This document shows positions 54,825 through 63,304 of a stretch of 64,000 nucleotides of DNA, piece by piece. The translations under genes were made by a program, and so were the position numbers. Source of the stretch: Pseudorhodoferax sp. Leaf265. Lineage in GTDB: Bacteria; Pseudomonadota; Gammaproteobacteria; Burkholderiales; Burkholderiaceae_C. The notes under the pieces were generated by a model. That model did no database searches, had not been told where the DNA came from, and worked only from the letters and a program-made list of their open reading frames with translations. The stretch spans positions 64,678 to 128,677 of the forward strand of contig NZ_LMMT01000034.1 in the NCBI RefSeq assembly GCF_001422365.1. The letters are read 5' to 3'. Within the stretch, counting starts at the first letter, position 1, and every line of letters starts with the position of its first letter.

Positions 54825-55268
54825 TTATTTGGCGAAGAGCCGCTCGATATGGGTGAACGCCTTGACTTCGAGTGCGTTACCGGCCGGGTCCAGGAAGAAC
54901 ATGGTGGCCTGCTCGCCGACCTCGCCCTTGAAGCGGATGTAAGGCTCGATCACGAATGCGGTGCCGGCGGCCGTGAGCTTGTCGGCCATGGCCTGCCATT
55001 GCGCCATGGGCAGCACGATGCCGAAGTGGCGCACGGGCACGCCGTGGCCATCGACCGCGTTGCGCTGGGCCACGCCGCACTCGTCGGGCGCGAGATGGGC
55101 CACGATCTGGTGGCCGTAGAAGTTGAAGTCGATCCACTCCTCGGAACTGCGGCCCTCCGGGCAGCCGAGCAGGTCGCCGTAGAAGCTGCGCGTCTTGGCG
55201 AGATCGTTCACCGGGAAAGCCAGGTGGAACGGAGACATCAGGGTGGGATTGGTGGTGACGTCGATCAT
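54825..55268 (-). CDS. VOC (glyoxalase/dioxygenase fold) family protein
   Basis: A 147-residue protein with two beta-alpha-beta-beta-beta modules: [20 protein letters not shown] and [20 protein letters not shown], ending [15 protein letters not shown]. Metal ligands may be the first His (FHLAF), HFGIV and the Glu of NALEVK, matching the usual H-H-E triad. Substrate unknown. Start MIDVTTNP was chosen; MSPFHLAF ten codons later is an alternative. It is divergent from the LysR gene that carries a perfect palindrome upstream. Confidence 0.85.
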   Translation of the reverse strand: MIDVTTNPTLMSPFHLAFPVNDLAKTRSFYGDLLGCPEGRSSEEWIDFNFYGHQIVAHLAPDECGVAQRNAVDGHGVPVRHFGIVLPMAQWQAMADKLTAAGTAFVIEPYIRFKGEVGEQATMFFLDPAGNALEVKAFTHIERLFAK

Positions 55269-55380
55269 GGTGGAGCCGGGTTGGAAAGGGGCCGTGCGAG
55301 GCGGGCCGATCCGCTCGGTCCCTGGGCTCGCCAACGATGGGACGTAGTCTAAAAACGCTGAATCAAAAATAAAATCAATA

Positions 55381-55405
55381 TTTATTTGTTCCATGAACAA
55401 ATAAA
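55381..55405. promoter_or_regulatory. perfect 25-bp palindromic operator
   Basis: Arms TTTATTTGTTC and GAACAAATAAA are perfect 11-base inverted repeats around a CAT centre, ending 8 bp before the LysR start. The core TGTTCCATGAACA contains the LTTR T-N11-A pattern. Eleven matching pairs in a GC-rich genome are very unlikely by chance. Control of both the VOC gene and lysR is inferred. Confidence 0.65.
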
Positions 55406-55413
55406 ATCTATGA

Positions 55414-56301
55414 ATGCTGCGTGAACTCAAGACCTTCGTCGCCGTGGTCCAGGAAGGCACCTTCGCCGCCGCGGGCCAGAAGATCGGCCTGACGCAGGCC
55501 GCCGTCAGCGCCCAGATCCAGCGGCTCGAGGAGCACCTGGGCAGCGAGCTGTTCGACCGCGGTGGACGCAACGCCCGGCTCAACGCCCAGGGCATGCACG
55601 TGCTGCTGCAGGCCCAGGAGGTGCTGCGGCTGTTCGACGACATGGCCGGCGCACGCCAGACACCAGGCGCACCGGGTCGGGTGGTGCTGGGCGCGATCGC
55701 GTCCTCGCAGACCACGGTGCTGCCCTCGGTGCTGGAACGCTTCCATGCGCGGCATCCGGCCGTGCAGGTGCGTGTGGTGCCCGGCGTGTCCTTCAACCTG
55801 CTGAACCAGGTCGATGCCGGCGAACTGGACCTGGCCCTCATGATCCGGCCGGCCTTCGCGCTGCAGGCCGACCTGCGCTGGACCCGTTTGTCGCAGGAGG
55901 GCTACTGTCTGTTGGCGCCGGCAGCGCTGCCGGCCGAGCTGGGCTGGCAGGAGCTGCTGGCCACGCAGCCGTTCATCCGCTACGAGCGGACCTCGTTCGG
56001 CGGGCGCTTGGTGGACCGTTTCCTTCGCCAGGCCGGCATCGCCGTGCGAGAGCGCGTGGAGATCGACGAGCTCGGCGCGATGGCGCAGATGGTGGCGCGC
56101 GGCCTGGGCGTGGCGCTGGTGCCGCAGGTCTTCGGCCAGGCGAAATGGCCCGAGGGCGTGCGCGCGCTGGACCTGGGCGCGCAGGGCTTCTTCCGCGAGA
56201 TCGGCCTGCTGCAGCGCACCAGCCGCCTGCCGCATCCGGCCGTCGCCGACCTGGCGGCGCTGATCGTGCAGGCGCACGCCGGCGCGACCGGGGGCGACTG
56301 A
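55414..56301 (+). CDS. LysR family transcriptional regulator
   Basis: A 295-residue [24 protein letters not shown], recognition helix [31 protein letters not shown], and an effector domain from about residue 88 with [20 protein letters not shown]. It belongs to the CysL/CbbR-like size class. The palindrome immediately before its start suggests autoregulation and control of the divergent VOC gene. Confidence 0.92.
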   Translation: MLRELKTFVAVVQEGTFAAAGQKIGLTQAAVSAQIQRLEEHLGSELFDRGGRNARLNAQGMHVLLQAQEVLRLFDDMAGARQTPGAPGRVVLGAIASSQTTVLPSVLERFHARHPAVQVRVVPGVSFNLLNQVDAGELDLALMIRPAFALQADLRWTRLSQEGYCLLAPAALPAELGWQELLATQPFIRYERTSFGGRLVDRFLRQAGIAVRERVEIDELGAMAQMVARGLGVALVPQVFGQAKWPEGVRALDLGAQGFFREIGLLQRTSRLPHPAVADLAALIVQAHAGATGGD

Positions 56302-56449
56302 GGCCCCGGGGCGCACAGCCCAGCGCGCGCAGCCCCAGGGCGTGCCGACGTGCCGAAGCGGTGCCAGGCACGGCGCCGCTGGGTGTCCGGGGCGAAGCCG
56401 ACCAATTCGACTGCGCGCTGCATGTCCTGGTCGTTCCGCAGCGCACGCT

Positions 56450-56816
56450 GCGCCACCGATGGCCTCGTCGCAGGTCCCGGCGATGCGGTGCAACACGAGG
56501 TCGATGCGGGTGGTCAGGCCGGCGCTGCTCCAGACCGGCGCGTTCTCGACGAAGACGGGGTTGTTCACCACCTCCAGGCCGGCGCCAGGCCGCGCCACTC
56601 GTCCAGCTGGTGGTGCGTGGTCAGGCGGCGACCGGGCAGCACGCCGGCGATCTGCGCGCCGACGCAGGAGGCGGTCTCGGGCTGCGGGCCGGCGAAGCGC
56701 AGCTGGAAGCGTTTGGCCCGGCCCTGCGCGCGCAGGCACTGGTTGGCGGCGTGCAGCGCCTCGGCCGGACCGGCCGGGTCCAGGATCGGGCTGCCGGGTC
56801 GCAGCGCGAAGACCAC
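56450..56816 (-). pseudogene. frameshifted GlxA-like DJ-1/PfpI gene
   Basis: From a GTG, one frame reads VVFALRPGSPILDPAGPAEA and continues to GRRLTTHHQLDEWRGLAP. Near 56580 the reading must change frame to continue as GLEVVNNPVFVENAPVWSSA, then GLTTRIDLVLHRIAGTCDEA. Put together this is the N-terminal DJ-1/PfpI part of a GlxA-type regulator (TTHW-, DNPVFVEDGPVWSSAG-like text). A central block and the AraC helix-turn-helix part are missing. It lies 20 bp after the intact DJ-1/PfpI gene; the 3' limit is approximate. Confidence 0.6.
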
Positions 56817-56835
56817 GTGATGGGCCGCGCGTCGG

Positions 56836-57450
56836 TCACGGGGTCTGCTGCCAGGCGTAGTCCAGCTGCCGCGCCGTGCGCTCGGCCAGGGCCAGGCCGG
56901 TCAGGCGCGCGACCAGGTGCAGGCTCAGGTCCAGGCCGGCGCTGATGCCGGCGCTGGTCCACAGCCGGCCGGCCGCGTCGTGCGCGACCCAGCGCGGGCC
57001 GCCCTGCACCTGCAGGGCCGGGAAGGCGCGGCGCAGGTCGTCCAGGTCTTCCCAGTGCGTGGTGACCGGGCCTGCACCGCCGAGCACGCCGGCCTGGGCG
57101 AGCAGGAAGGCGCCCGTGCAGACCGAGGCCACGGTGCCGGCCCGGGCGGCGGTCTGCGCGATCCAGGCCACGGTGGCCGGGCAGGCCAGCGCGCCATCGA
57201 CCACGCCGCCGGGCACGATCAGCAGGTCGCTGGCCGGGGCGCTGGCAAAGTCGGCATCGGGCAGCACGCGCAGGCCGGCGCGGGCGCGCACGGGGGCCAG
57301 CGTGCGCGCGATGCAGCGCACGGCGAACGGAGCCGGCGCATCCGGATGCAGCCGCGCGTGCATGCGCGCGGCCGTGGTGAAGACCTCGTAGGGGCCGGCG
57401 AAGTCCAGCGCCTCGACCTCGTCGAACACCAGGATGCCGACGTTCAGCAT
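56836..57450 (-). CDS. DJ-1/PfpI family protein
   Basis: A 204-residue protein of the GATase1-like fold: NVGILVFDEVEALDFAGPYE with the conserved Glu, LLIVPGGVVDGAL, nucleophile C111 in VASVCTGAFLLAQAG, TTHWEDLDDLRRAFP, and WTSAGISAGLDLSLHLVARL. Close families include isocyanide hydratases and the ligand domain of GlxA regulators. Its ATG overlaps the stop of the truncated isochorismatase by seven bases. No helix-turn-helix is present, so it is probably an enzyme. Substrate unknown. Confidence 0.85.
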   Translation of the reverse strand: MLNVGILVFDEVEALDFAGPYEVFTTAARMHARLHPDAPAPFAVRCIARTLAPVRARAGLRVLPDADFASAPASDLLIVPGGVVDGALACPATVAWIAQTAARAGTVASVCTGAFLLAQAGVLGGAGPVTTHWEDLDDLRRAFPALQVQGGPRWVAHDAAGRLWTSAGISAGLDLSLHLVARLTGLALAERTARQLDYAWQQTP

Positions 57451-57740
57451 GCGGCACCCACCAGCGCGCTGTGGCGGCTGCTCTTGTGGAAGCTGGCGGC
57501 CGGCGTGAACTCGGCCAGGCCCGCGATGGGCCGCACCTGGCCCGAGGCCAGCGCGAACGGGTTGTCGGCCGTCTGCGGGCCGGCCGCGTGCAGCACGCGC
57601 ACGATGGGCACGCCGCGCTGCTGGCAGGCCGCGATCGGCGCGTTCTGCGCGGCGAGCCAGGCCGGCAGCGTGGTCGGGTCGTAGAACGGGCGGTGGCGGA
57701 ACGACTCCTGGGCGTCGATCGGAATCAGACAGGTCTTCAT
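57444..57740 (-). pseudogene. truncated isochorismatase-family hydrolase
   Basis: A 98-codon frame with the family N terminus MKTCLIPIDAQESFRHRPF (catalytic Asp present), GVPIVRVLHAAGP and SFHKSSRHSALVG, then a stop. Full members are about 180-210 residues and carry the nucleophile Cys in a later VxGxxTxxCV segment, which is absent here. The 3' half has been lost at the point where the DJ-1/PfpI gene begins, so the junction looks like a deletion. It is unlikely to be active. Confidence 0.7.
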
Positions 57741-57819
57741 GGCGTGCTCTGTGGCGATGGGGTGGTGCATTCTTCCCTGTGCGAAGGGCCTGCGCCATGT
57801 TGCTGCAGACCCGTTTCGA

Positions 57820-59103
57820 TCAGATCAGGACATCATCGTCGCGGTCGCCGAGATCGGCCAGCGTGCCCGCGCGCACCGGCACGAGCGGCGGGCGCGGGGC
57901 CGGCGGCGTCCAGCCGAACAGCAGCTGCGCGGCCGCGCCGCAGACGCGGCCCTGGCAGGCGCCCATGCCGCAGCGCGTCTGCAGCTTGGCCTCGGTCCAG
58001 TCGGCGCAGCCGGCCAGCGCGGCCAGCGGCACGTCCTCGCAGCGGCACAGCAGCGTCTCGGGCGTGGCCAGCTGGCGCAGCGGCGCGCCGAGCGCAAAGC
58101 GCTGGTGCAGCCGCTCGGCGAAGCGGTCCCAGTGCGCGAGCGCGGGGCGCAGCGTCTGCGCCTGCCGGTTCTGCCCGACCGCGGCATGGCCGGCGATGGT
58201 GCCCTGCACGAGCGCACGTTCGCTGCCGCCCACGCCCGTGCACTCGCCGGCCGCATGGATGCGGGGTCGGCTCGTGGCCTGCCAGTCGTCCACGGCCAGC
58301 GCGGGCAGGCCGTGGCGTTCGACCGTGGCGCAGCCCAGCAGGCGGCCGAGCTCGGTGTTGGGCACCAGGCCGAAGCCGCAGGCCAGGCGGTCGCAGGCGA
58401 TCTCCTCGCTGTGGCCGTGCGGGCCTTGCAGGCGCACGGCGCGCAGCTGGCCGTCGCCCAGCGCAGCGACCACATGCTGGCCGGCGCGGTAGCCCGCGCT
58501 GCGCAGGCCAAGCGCCTGCCAGGCCTTGCCGGGCCAGCGCGGCAGGCCCAGCGCGAAGCGGGCCAGCGCCGGCCACGCGGCCTGCTCGGCCACGCGCAGC
58601 ACCTGGGCGCCGGCCTGGCGCGCCGTGGCCGCCACGGCCAGCAGCAGCGGCCCGCTGCCGGCGACGACGATGCGCTCGCCGGCCACGGGCATGCCGGCCT
58701 TGACCAACGCCTGCAGGCCGCCCGCGCCGGTCACGCCGGGCAGGGTCCAGCCCGGGAAGGGCAGCAGCAGTTCACGCGCGCCCGTGGCCAGCACCAGCGT
58801 GCCCCAGCGCAGCCGCCAGGCCTGCTCGGCATCTTCGAGCAGCAGCTCGTCGGCGGCCGTCGCGGCCACCACGCGCACGCCGCTGTACAGGCGCAGCTGG
58901 GCATGGGCCTGCACACGCGCGCGCAGCTGGCGCGCGCTGGCCGGCAGCCGCACGCCGGGGCCATCGCGCCAGATCTGCCCCCCTGGGGCCGGGGCGTCGT
59001 CGAGCAGCACGGTGCGGGCGCCACTGGCGGCCGCCACGTCGGCCGCGGCGAGCCCGGCCGGGCCGGCGCCGACGATGGCCACGTCGCAGTGCACGCGCTT
59101 CAT
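57820..59103 (-). CDS. lhpE: D-hydroxyproline dehydrogenase, FAD/BFD subunit (LhpE/HcnB-like)
   Basis: A 427-residue flavoprotein. FAD motif CDVAIVGAGPAGLAAADVAA, PAPGGQIWRDGP, NAD(P)-type second Rossmann IVVAGSGPLLLAVAATARQA, and a C-terminal BFD-like [2Fe-2S] domain with LLCRCEDVPLAAL and TRCGMGACQGRVC. In Pseudomonas LhpBEF this chain, with LhpB and the ferredoxin-like LhpF, oxidises cis-4-hydroxy-D-proline. Its ATG overlaps the lhpF-like stop (ATGA). Related heterotrimers act on opines or form cyanide (HcnABC); the epimerase neighbour favours hydroxyproline. Confidence 0.82.
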   Translation of the reverse strand: MKRVHCDVAIVGAGPAGLAAADVAAASGARTVLLDDAPAPGGQIWRDGPGVRLPASARQLRARVQAHAQLRLYSGVRVVAATAADELLLEDAEQAWRLRWGTLVLATGARELLLPFPGWTLPGVTGAGGLQALVKAGMPVAGERIVVAGSGPLLLAVAATARQAGAQVLRVAEQAAWPALARFALGLPRWPGKAWQALGLRSAGYRAGQHVVAALGDGQLRAVRLQGPHGHSEEIACDRLACGFGLVPNTELGRLLGCATVERHGLPALAVDDWQATSRPRIHAAGECTGVGGSERALVQGTIAGHAAVGQNRQAQTLRPALAHWDRFAERLHQRFALGAPLRQLATPETLLCRCEDVPLAALAGCADWTEAKLQTRCGMGACQGRVCGAAAQLLFGWTPPAPRPPLVPVRAGTLADLGDRDDDVLI

Positions 59104-59351
59104 GGCGCGGTGTCCGTGGCGATCCGCATGCCGGCGGCCACCAGGGTCTGGCAGGCCAGCTGGCGCCGGCCGTCGATGGCCACGCGGCATTCCTGGCACA
59201 CACCCATGCCGCAGACCGGCGCGCGCAGCGTGCCGGTGACGCTGCGCCGCGTGGCGCCGTTGGCCGCGTGGCGCAGTGCCGCAGCGACAGAGATACCGGC
59301 CGGCACCTCGACCGCCTGGCCATCGACCACGAGCGCAATGCGCGCCGTCAT
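59100..59351 (-). CDS. lhpF: D-hydroxyproline dehydrogenase, [2Fe-2S] subunit (LhpF/HcnA-like)
   Basis: An 83-residue ferredoxin-like protein. Cluster cysteines are C47, C52, C55 and C67 in APVCGMGVCQECRV and QLACQTL. It carries electrons within the heterotrimer. It is linked on both sides by ATGA overlaps to the two flavoprotein genes, the same order of subunits as in lhp and hcn operons. Confidence 0.85.
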   Translation of the reverse strand: MTARIALVVDGQAVEVPAGISVAAALRHAANGATRRSVTGTLRAPVCGMGVCQECRVAIDGRRQLACQTLVAAGMRIATDTAP

Positions 59352-60451
59352 GCACGGCCTCCGAGCAGCCGCGCGGGTGCGTAGGGCAGGGGATCGAGCG
59401 GCGGCAGCGCACCCGTGACGAGCGCGGCCAGCAGCGCTGCGCTGGCCGGTGCCGTGGTCACGCCCAGGCCCTCGTGGCCCAGGGCCAGCCACAGGCCGGC
59501 GTGGCGCGGGTGCGCGCCCAGCAGGGGCAGGCCATCGGCCGTGGCGGCGCGCAGGCCGGTCCAGCTGCGGATGGCGTTCAGGTCCGCGAGGCCCGGCAGG
59601 TAGTGGATCGCCCGGCGCAGCATGCGCGCGAGCATGGACGGCTCCACCGCGGGGTCGACGGTGTCGAACTGGCGCGAGGAGCCGACCAGCAGCTGGCCCG
59701 TGGGTCGCGCCTGCACGTTGAAGGCGACCGAATCGCCCTCGGCGTGGTGGGCGCTCTTGACGTAGCCGAGCTCCACGAGCTGGTGCTGTACGGTGCCGGG
59801 GTAGCGGTCGGTGATGAGCAGGTGGCCCTTCTTGGGCCGCAGGGCGATGTCCGGGCACAGCGCGGCCGCGTGCAGGCCGCAGGCCAGCAGCCGGTGCGGG
59901 GCGCGGCGCCGGCTGCCATCGGCCAGCTGCACGGCGTCGCCCTCCAGCGCAAGGGCGCGCGCGCGTTCGCGGCGCAGCCGCGGGCCGGCTCCGTGCAGCA
60001 GCCAGGCGGCCGCGGCGGGCGCGTAGACCAGGCCGTCGCCGGGCACCTGCAAGGCGCCCAGCAGGCCGGGCCGCAGCGCGGGTTCGGCCGCGCGCAGGGC
60101 CGGGGCATCGAGCCAGCGGCTGGCCACGCCCGCGCCGGCCAGGCGGGCCTGCTTGCGTTCGGCTTCGGCCGCTTCCTCGGCATCGGCGGCGATCCACAGC
60201 GTGCCGCAGGCGCGCGCCTCGCAGGCCGCGGGCAGCCGCGGTGCCCAGTCGCGCCATTGCGCGAGCGAGGTGCTGCTCAGCGCGAGTTCGGCCGGGTTGT
60301 CGTCCATGGCGACCAGGTGGCCCATGCCGGCCGCCGTGGCGCCGGGTTGGCCGTCGTCGAGCACCAGCACGTCCAGGCCTGCGGCGGCCAGCGCCTGGGC
60401 GCAGGCGGCGCCGACGATGCCGGCGCCGATCACGATGCAGTCGGCGTCCAT
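59348..60451 (-). CDS. lhpB: D-hydroxyproline dehydrogenase, catalytic FAD subunit (LhpB/HcnC-like)
   Basis: A 367-residue DAO-fold flavoprotein: ADCIVIGAGIVGAACAQALA at the N terminus, LRPKKGHLLITDRYPGTVQH, and the C-terminal FAD segment LGHEGLGVTTAPASAALLA. This is the amine-oxidising chain of the heterotrimer. It lies 10 bp after the epimerase gene, so the epimerase product (cis-4-hydroxy-D-proline) can pass to it. The dehydratase and 2-oxoglutarate semialdehyde dehydrogenase that complete the pathway are not in the window. Confidence 0.83.
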   Translation of the reverse strand: MDADCIVIGAGIVGAACAQALAAAGLDVLVLDDGQPGATAAGMGHLVAMDDNPAELALSSTSLAQWRDWAPRLPAACEARACGTLWIAADAEEAAEAERKQARLAGAGVASRWLDAPALRAAEPALRPGLLGALQVPGDGLVYAPAAAAWLLHGAGPRLRRERARALALEGDAVQLADGSRRRAPHRLLACGLHAAALCPDIALRPKKGHLLITDRYPGTVQHQLVELGYVKSAHHAEGDSVAFNVQARPTGQLLVGSSRQFDTVDPAVEPSMLARMLRRAIHYLPGLADLNAIRSWTGLRAATADGLPLLGAHPRHAGLWLALGHEGLGVTTAPASAALLAALVTGALPPLDPLPYAPARLLGGRA

Positions 60452-60461
60452 GGACCGCGGC

Positions 60462-61403
60462 TCAGAGCCGGATGCCCCAGGCGAACGGGTCGTCGTCTTC
60501 GATCAGCAACACGGCTTCGGCACTCAGATGGGCGCGGCCGCGGATGGTCGGGATCACCTGGCCGTGCTCGCCGGCTTCGTAGCTGGCTTCGAAGCGGCTG
60601 CCGATCACGCTGGCCTGCTGCCAGAGCTGGCCCGGCGCGAGCTTGCCGTCGGCCGCCAGGCAGGCGACCTTGGCGCTGGTGCCGGTGCCGCAGGGCGAGC
60701 GGTCGTAGGCGTTGCCCGGGCACAGCACGAAGTTGCGGCTGTCGGCATCGGGGTCGTCGGCGAACAGCTCGATGTGGTCGATCTCGGCGCCATCGGCGCC
60801 CGTGATGCCCTGGGCCGCGAGCGCCTGGCGCAGCGCCGCCGTGTAGGCCGTCAGCGCCGCCAGGTTGCCGCCGTCCACGCGCTGGCCATGCTCGGCCACG
60901 AGGAAGAACCAGTTGCCGCCCCAGGCCACGTCGCCCAGCACACGGCCGTGGCCGGGCAGGTCGACCGCCACCTGCCGGTGCAGGCGGTAGGCCGGCACGT
61001 TGCGCACGCTGACGCTGCCATCGGCATGCAAGGTGGCCGTGACCGTGCCCACGGGTGTCTCGATGCGGTGCGCGCCGGGCTGGATGCGGCCCAGGTGCGC
61101 CAGCGTGGCGACCAGGCCGATGGTGCCGTGGCCGCACATGCCCAGGTAGCCCGTGTTGTTGAAGAACACCACGCCAGCGGCGGCCGTGGTGTCCTGCGGT
61201 TCGCACAGCAGTGCGCCCACCACCACGTCGCTGCCGCGCGGCTCCAGCACGGTGGCGGTGCGCCAGCGGTCGTGCTCGGCCGCGAGCAGCGCGCGCCGCT
61301 CGGCCATGCTGCCGCGGCCCAGGTCGGGAAAGCCGGCCAGCACCACGCGCGTGGGCTCGCCGCCGGTGTGGGAGTCGATGACTTCGATGCGGTGCGTGGG
61401 CAT
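60462..61403 (-). CDS. lhpA: 4-hydroxyproline 2-epimerase (proline racemase family)
   Basis: A 313-residue epimerase. The two catalytic cysteines are C90 in [12 protein letters not shown] and C238 in [13 protein letters not shown]. Cys at both positions is typical of 4-hydroxyproline epimerases and proline racemases and excludes the Thr-containing dehydratases. [10 protein letters not shown] is at the N terminus. It interconverts trans-4-hydroxy-L-proline and cis-4-hydroxy-D-proline. It is followed by the three dehydrogenase genes and preceded by a receptor gene at 16 bp. Confidence 0.9.
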   Translation of the reverse strand: MPTHRIEVIDSHTGGEPTRVVLAGFPDLGRGSMAERRALLAAEHDRWRTATVLEPRGSDVVVGALLCEPQDTTAAAGVVFFNNTGYLGMCGHGTIGLVATLAHLGRIQPGAHRIETPVGTVTATLHADGSVSVRNVPAYRLHRQVAVDLPGHGRVLGDVAWGGNWFFLVAEHGQRVDGGNLAALTAYTAALRQALAAQGITGADGAEIDHIELFADDPDADSRNFVLCPGNAYDRSPCGTGTSAKVACLAADGKLAPGQLWQQASVIGSRFEASYEAGEHGQVIPTIRGRAHLSAEAVLLIEDDDPFAWGIRL

Positions 61404-61419
61404 GGCCTTCTGCCGCCGG

Positions 61420-62553
61420 TCAATAACTTGCGAGAGGCGACATCTTGCCGCCCTTGAAGGTCGACACCGTCACCGGCGCCTTCTGCAGGTTGCCTTGCGC
61501 GTCGTAGGCGTAGCGCGCGGCGACGCCCTCGTAGCCGTTCTTGTGCAGGTAGTCGGACACCTTGAGGGGATCGGTGCTGCCGGCCTTGGCCATGGCCTCG
61601 CCCAGGAACATGGTCTGGTCGTAGTAGGCGGGCGCGTAGGCGTCGGCGTCCTGGTTGAAGCGGGCCTTGTACTTGGTGCGGAAGGCCGCGGCCGGGCTGC
61701 CGTCCTTGACCATGGCACCGGCCTGGGCGCAGTAGACGGTGTCGTTGACGGCATCGCCGCCGAGCTTGCCCATCTCCGGACTGCACAGCGTGTCACCGCC
61801 CAGCAGCTTGGCTGGAATGGCCAGGCGCTTCATCTGCTGCGTCATGGGCGCGGCCTGCGGTGCGTAGCCGCCATAGAAGATCACGTCGGGCGCCTTGCCC
61901 TTGAGGTTGGTCAGGATGGCCGAGAAGTCGGTCGCCTTGTCGGTCGTGAATTCCTTGCCGACCACCGTCAGGCCCTGCTTCTCGGCCTCCTTGACGAACT
62001 CGTCGGCCAGGCCCTGGCCGAAGGCCGTGCGGTCGTCGATCACGCCGACCTTCTTGACCTTGAGCACCTGCGCCGCGTAGACGGCCATGGACGAGCCGAT
62101 CTGGTTGTCGCTGGCGATGATGCGGAACAGGTTCTTGTAGCCGCCCTGCGTGACCTTGGGGTTGGTGCCCACGGTGGAGACCACCACGTCGCCGCCGTCG
62201 TACACGCGCGAGGCCGGGATCGCCACGCCCGAGCAGTAGGGCCCGAGCACGAACTGGACCTTGCTGTCGACGAACTTCTGCGCCACGCTCACGCCCTGCT
62301 TGGGGTCGCACTGGTCGTCCTCGGACGCGAGTTCAAACTTCAGGGTCTTGCCGCCCACGCTGATCTTCTTCGCGTTGAGCTCCTCGATGGCCAGGCGCAC
62401 GCCGTTCTCGTTGTCCTTGCCGGCATAGGCGTTGGGGCCGGACAGCGGGCCGCTGTGGCCGATCTTGACGACCTGCTCCTGGGCCAGTGCGGGGCCGGCC
62501 AGGGCCACGCCGGCGAGCGCGAGCAGGGTGGTGGGATGGAATGCGAACGGCAT
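61420..62553 (-). CDS. branched-chain-type ABC substrate-binding protein (LivK)
   Basis: A 377-residue periplasmic receptor. The signal peptide ends AGPALAQ, followed by [20 protein letters not shown], a Cys pair (DDQCDPKQG and [12 protein letters not shown]) that may form the E. coli-like disulfide, and [16 protein letters not shown]. It differs clearly from the receptor at 53187-54434. As first gene of the hydroxyproline operon it may bind hydroxyproline or a related amino acid. Permease and ATPase genes are missing, so it must share a transporter encoded elsewhere. Confidence 0.92.
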   Translation of the reverse strand: MPFAFHPTTLLALAGVALAGPALAQEQVVKIGHSGPLSGPNAYAGKDNENGVRLAIEELNAKKISVGGKTLKFELASEDDQCDPKQGVSVAQKFVDSKVQFVLGPYCSGVAIPASRVYDGGDVVVSTVGTNPKVTQGGYKNLFRIIASDNQIGSSMAVYAAQVLKVKKVGVIDDRTAFGQGLADEFVKEAEKQGLTVVGKEFTTDKATDFSAILTNLKGKAPDVIFYGGYAPQAAPMTQQMKRLAIPAKLLGGDTLCSPEMGKLGGDAVNDTVYCAQAGAMVKDGSPAAAFRTKYKARFNQDADAYAPAYYDQTMFLGEAMAKAGSTDPLKVSDYLHKNGYEGVAARYAYDAQGNLQKAPVTVSTFKGGKMSPLASY

Positions 62554-62682
62554 GCGGTGGTCTCCTTCGGTGTGCTGTGAGGGCTTCGGGACATGTGCCC
62601 TGAAGCCGGCGCCATCGTACTGCGGTGTACGCAGCTGCGGGTTTGCCAGGAGAGGTATGCAGCGCCGGCCTCAGCGCCGAAG

Positions 62683-63245
62683 CTAGGCGCTGGGCGGCGC
62701 TCCGAACCCACGCCGGAAGGTGGCACTGAAGCGCTGGGGCTGTCGTAGCCATGGGCCAGCGCGACCGCCGGTACCGAGTCGCCGGCCGCCCACCGTGGCA
62801 GGTTCAGCAGCAGCCGCGCATGGCGGCGCAAGCCGGGCATGGCGCGGCATGGGCACTTGCAGCGCCAGCGGTGGCGCGGCCTCGATCTCGTCGAGGATGC
62901 GTCGTGGGATCCGCTCCTCCCGCCCGACGGTCGGGTAGTCCAGCCGCAGCGCGACGGCGCGCACGATGAGCGCGCGCAGCAGCGGCATGACCGCAATGAC
63001 CTGGCATTGCGGCCACAGGCCTGTCCGCGTGCCGGGCTCGACGAACACCGTGCGCATGGCGACGGGCTGGGGCCCATGCGGATCTGATGCACCACGCGCG
63101 GCGGCACCCAGACCGCGCAGCCCGGCGGCACGACCCAGCCGGCCTGCGCATCGATGTCGTGCGCGAGCACGAGGCCCTGCCATGGCGCCCGTACCCGGAC
63201 ATGGTGGCTGGGGCGGATCGCCTGTTCCGGCTGCCGGCGGGGCAT
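62683..63245 (-). pseudogene. broken AraC-family regulator
   Basis: The cupin part reads WVVPPGCAVWVPPRVVHQIR in one frame, then switches at about 63060 to MRTVFVEPGTRTGLWPQCQV, VMPLLRALIVRAVALRLDYP and PPLALQVPMPRHARL in another. The AraC C terminus returns as GDSVPAVALAHGYDSPSA, then FSATFRRGFG after a further shift. The first helix-turn-helix of the AraC domain is missing. At least two frameshifts plus a deletion make it inactive. It stands just before the hydroxyproline operon and may once have regulated it. Confidence 0.7.
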
Positions 63246-63304
63246 GTGCGCCTGCCCTTGGCGCTGTCGATCGGCGCGACGCGCGCGGGCTGAACCGCAC
63301 CAGG

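Noticed and set aside
62581-62607. Imperfect palindrome (GGCTTC to GAAGCC with bulges) upstream of the LivK gene as a riboswitch or operator
   Set aside because: The stem has two bulges, and no matching regulator site or conserved RNA motif could be recognised; it is mentioned only as a leader structure.
62620-62634. CTGCG/CGCAG repeat as a LysR site
   Set aside because: Five-base GC-rich arms are too short to separate from chance.
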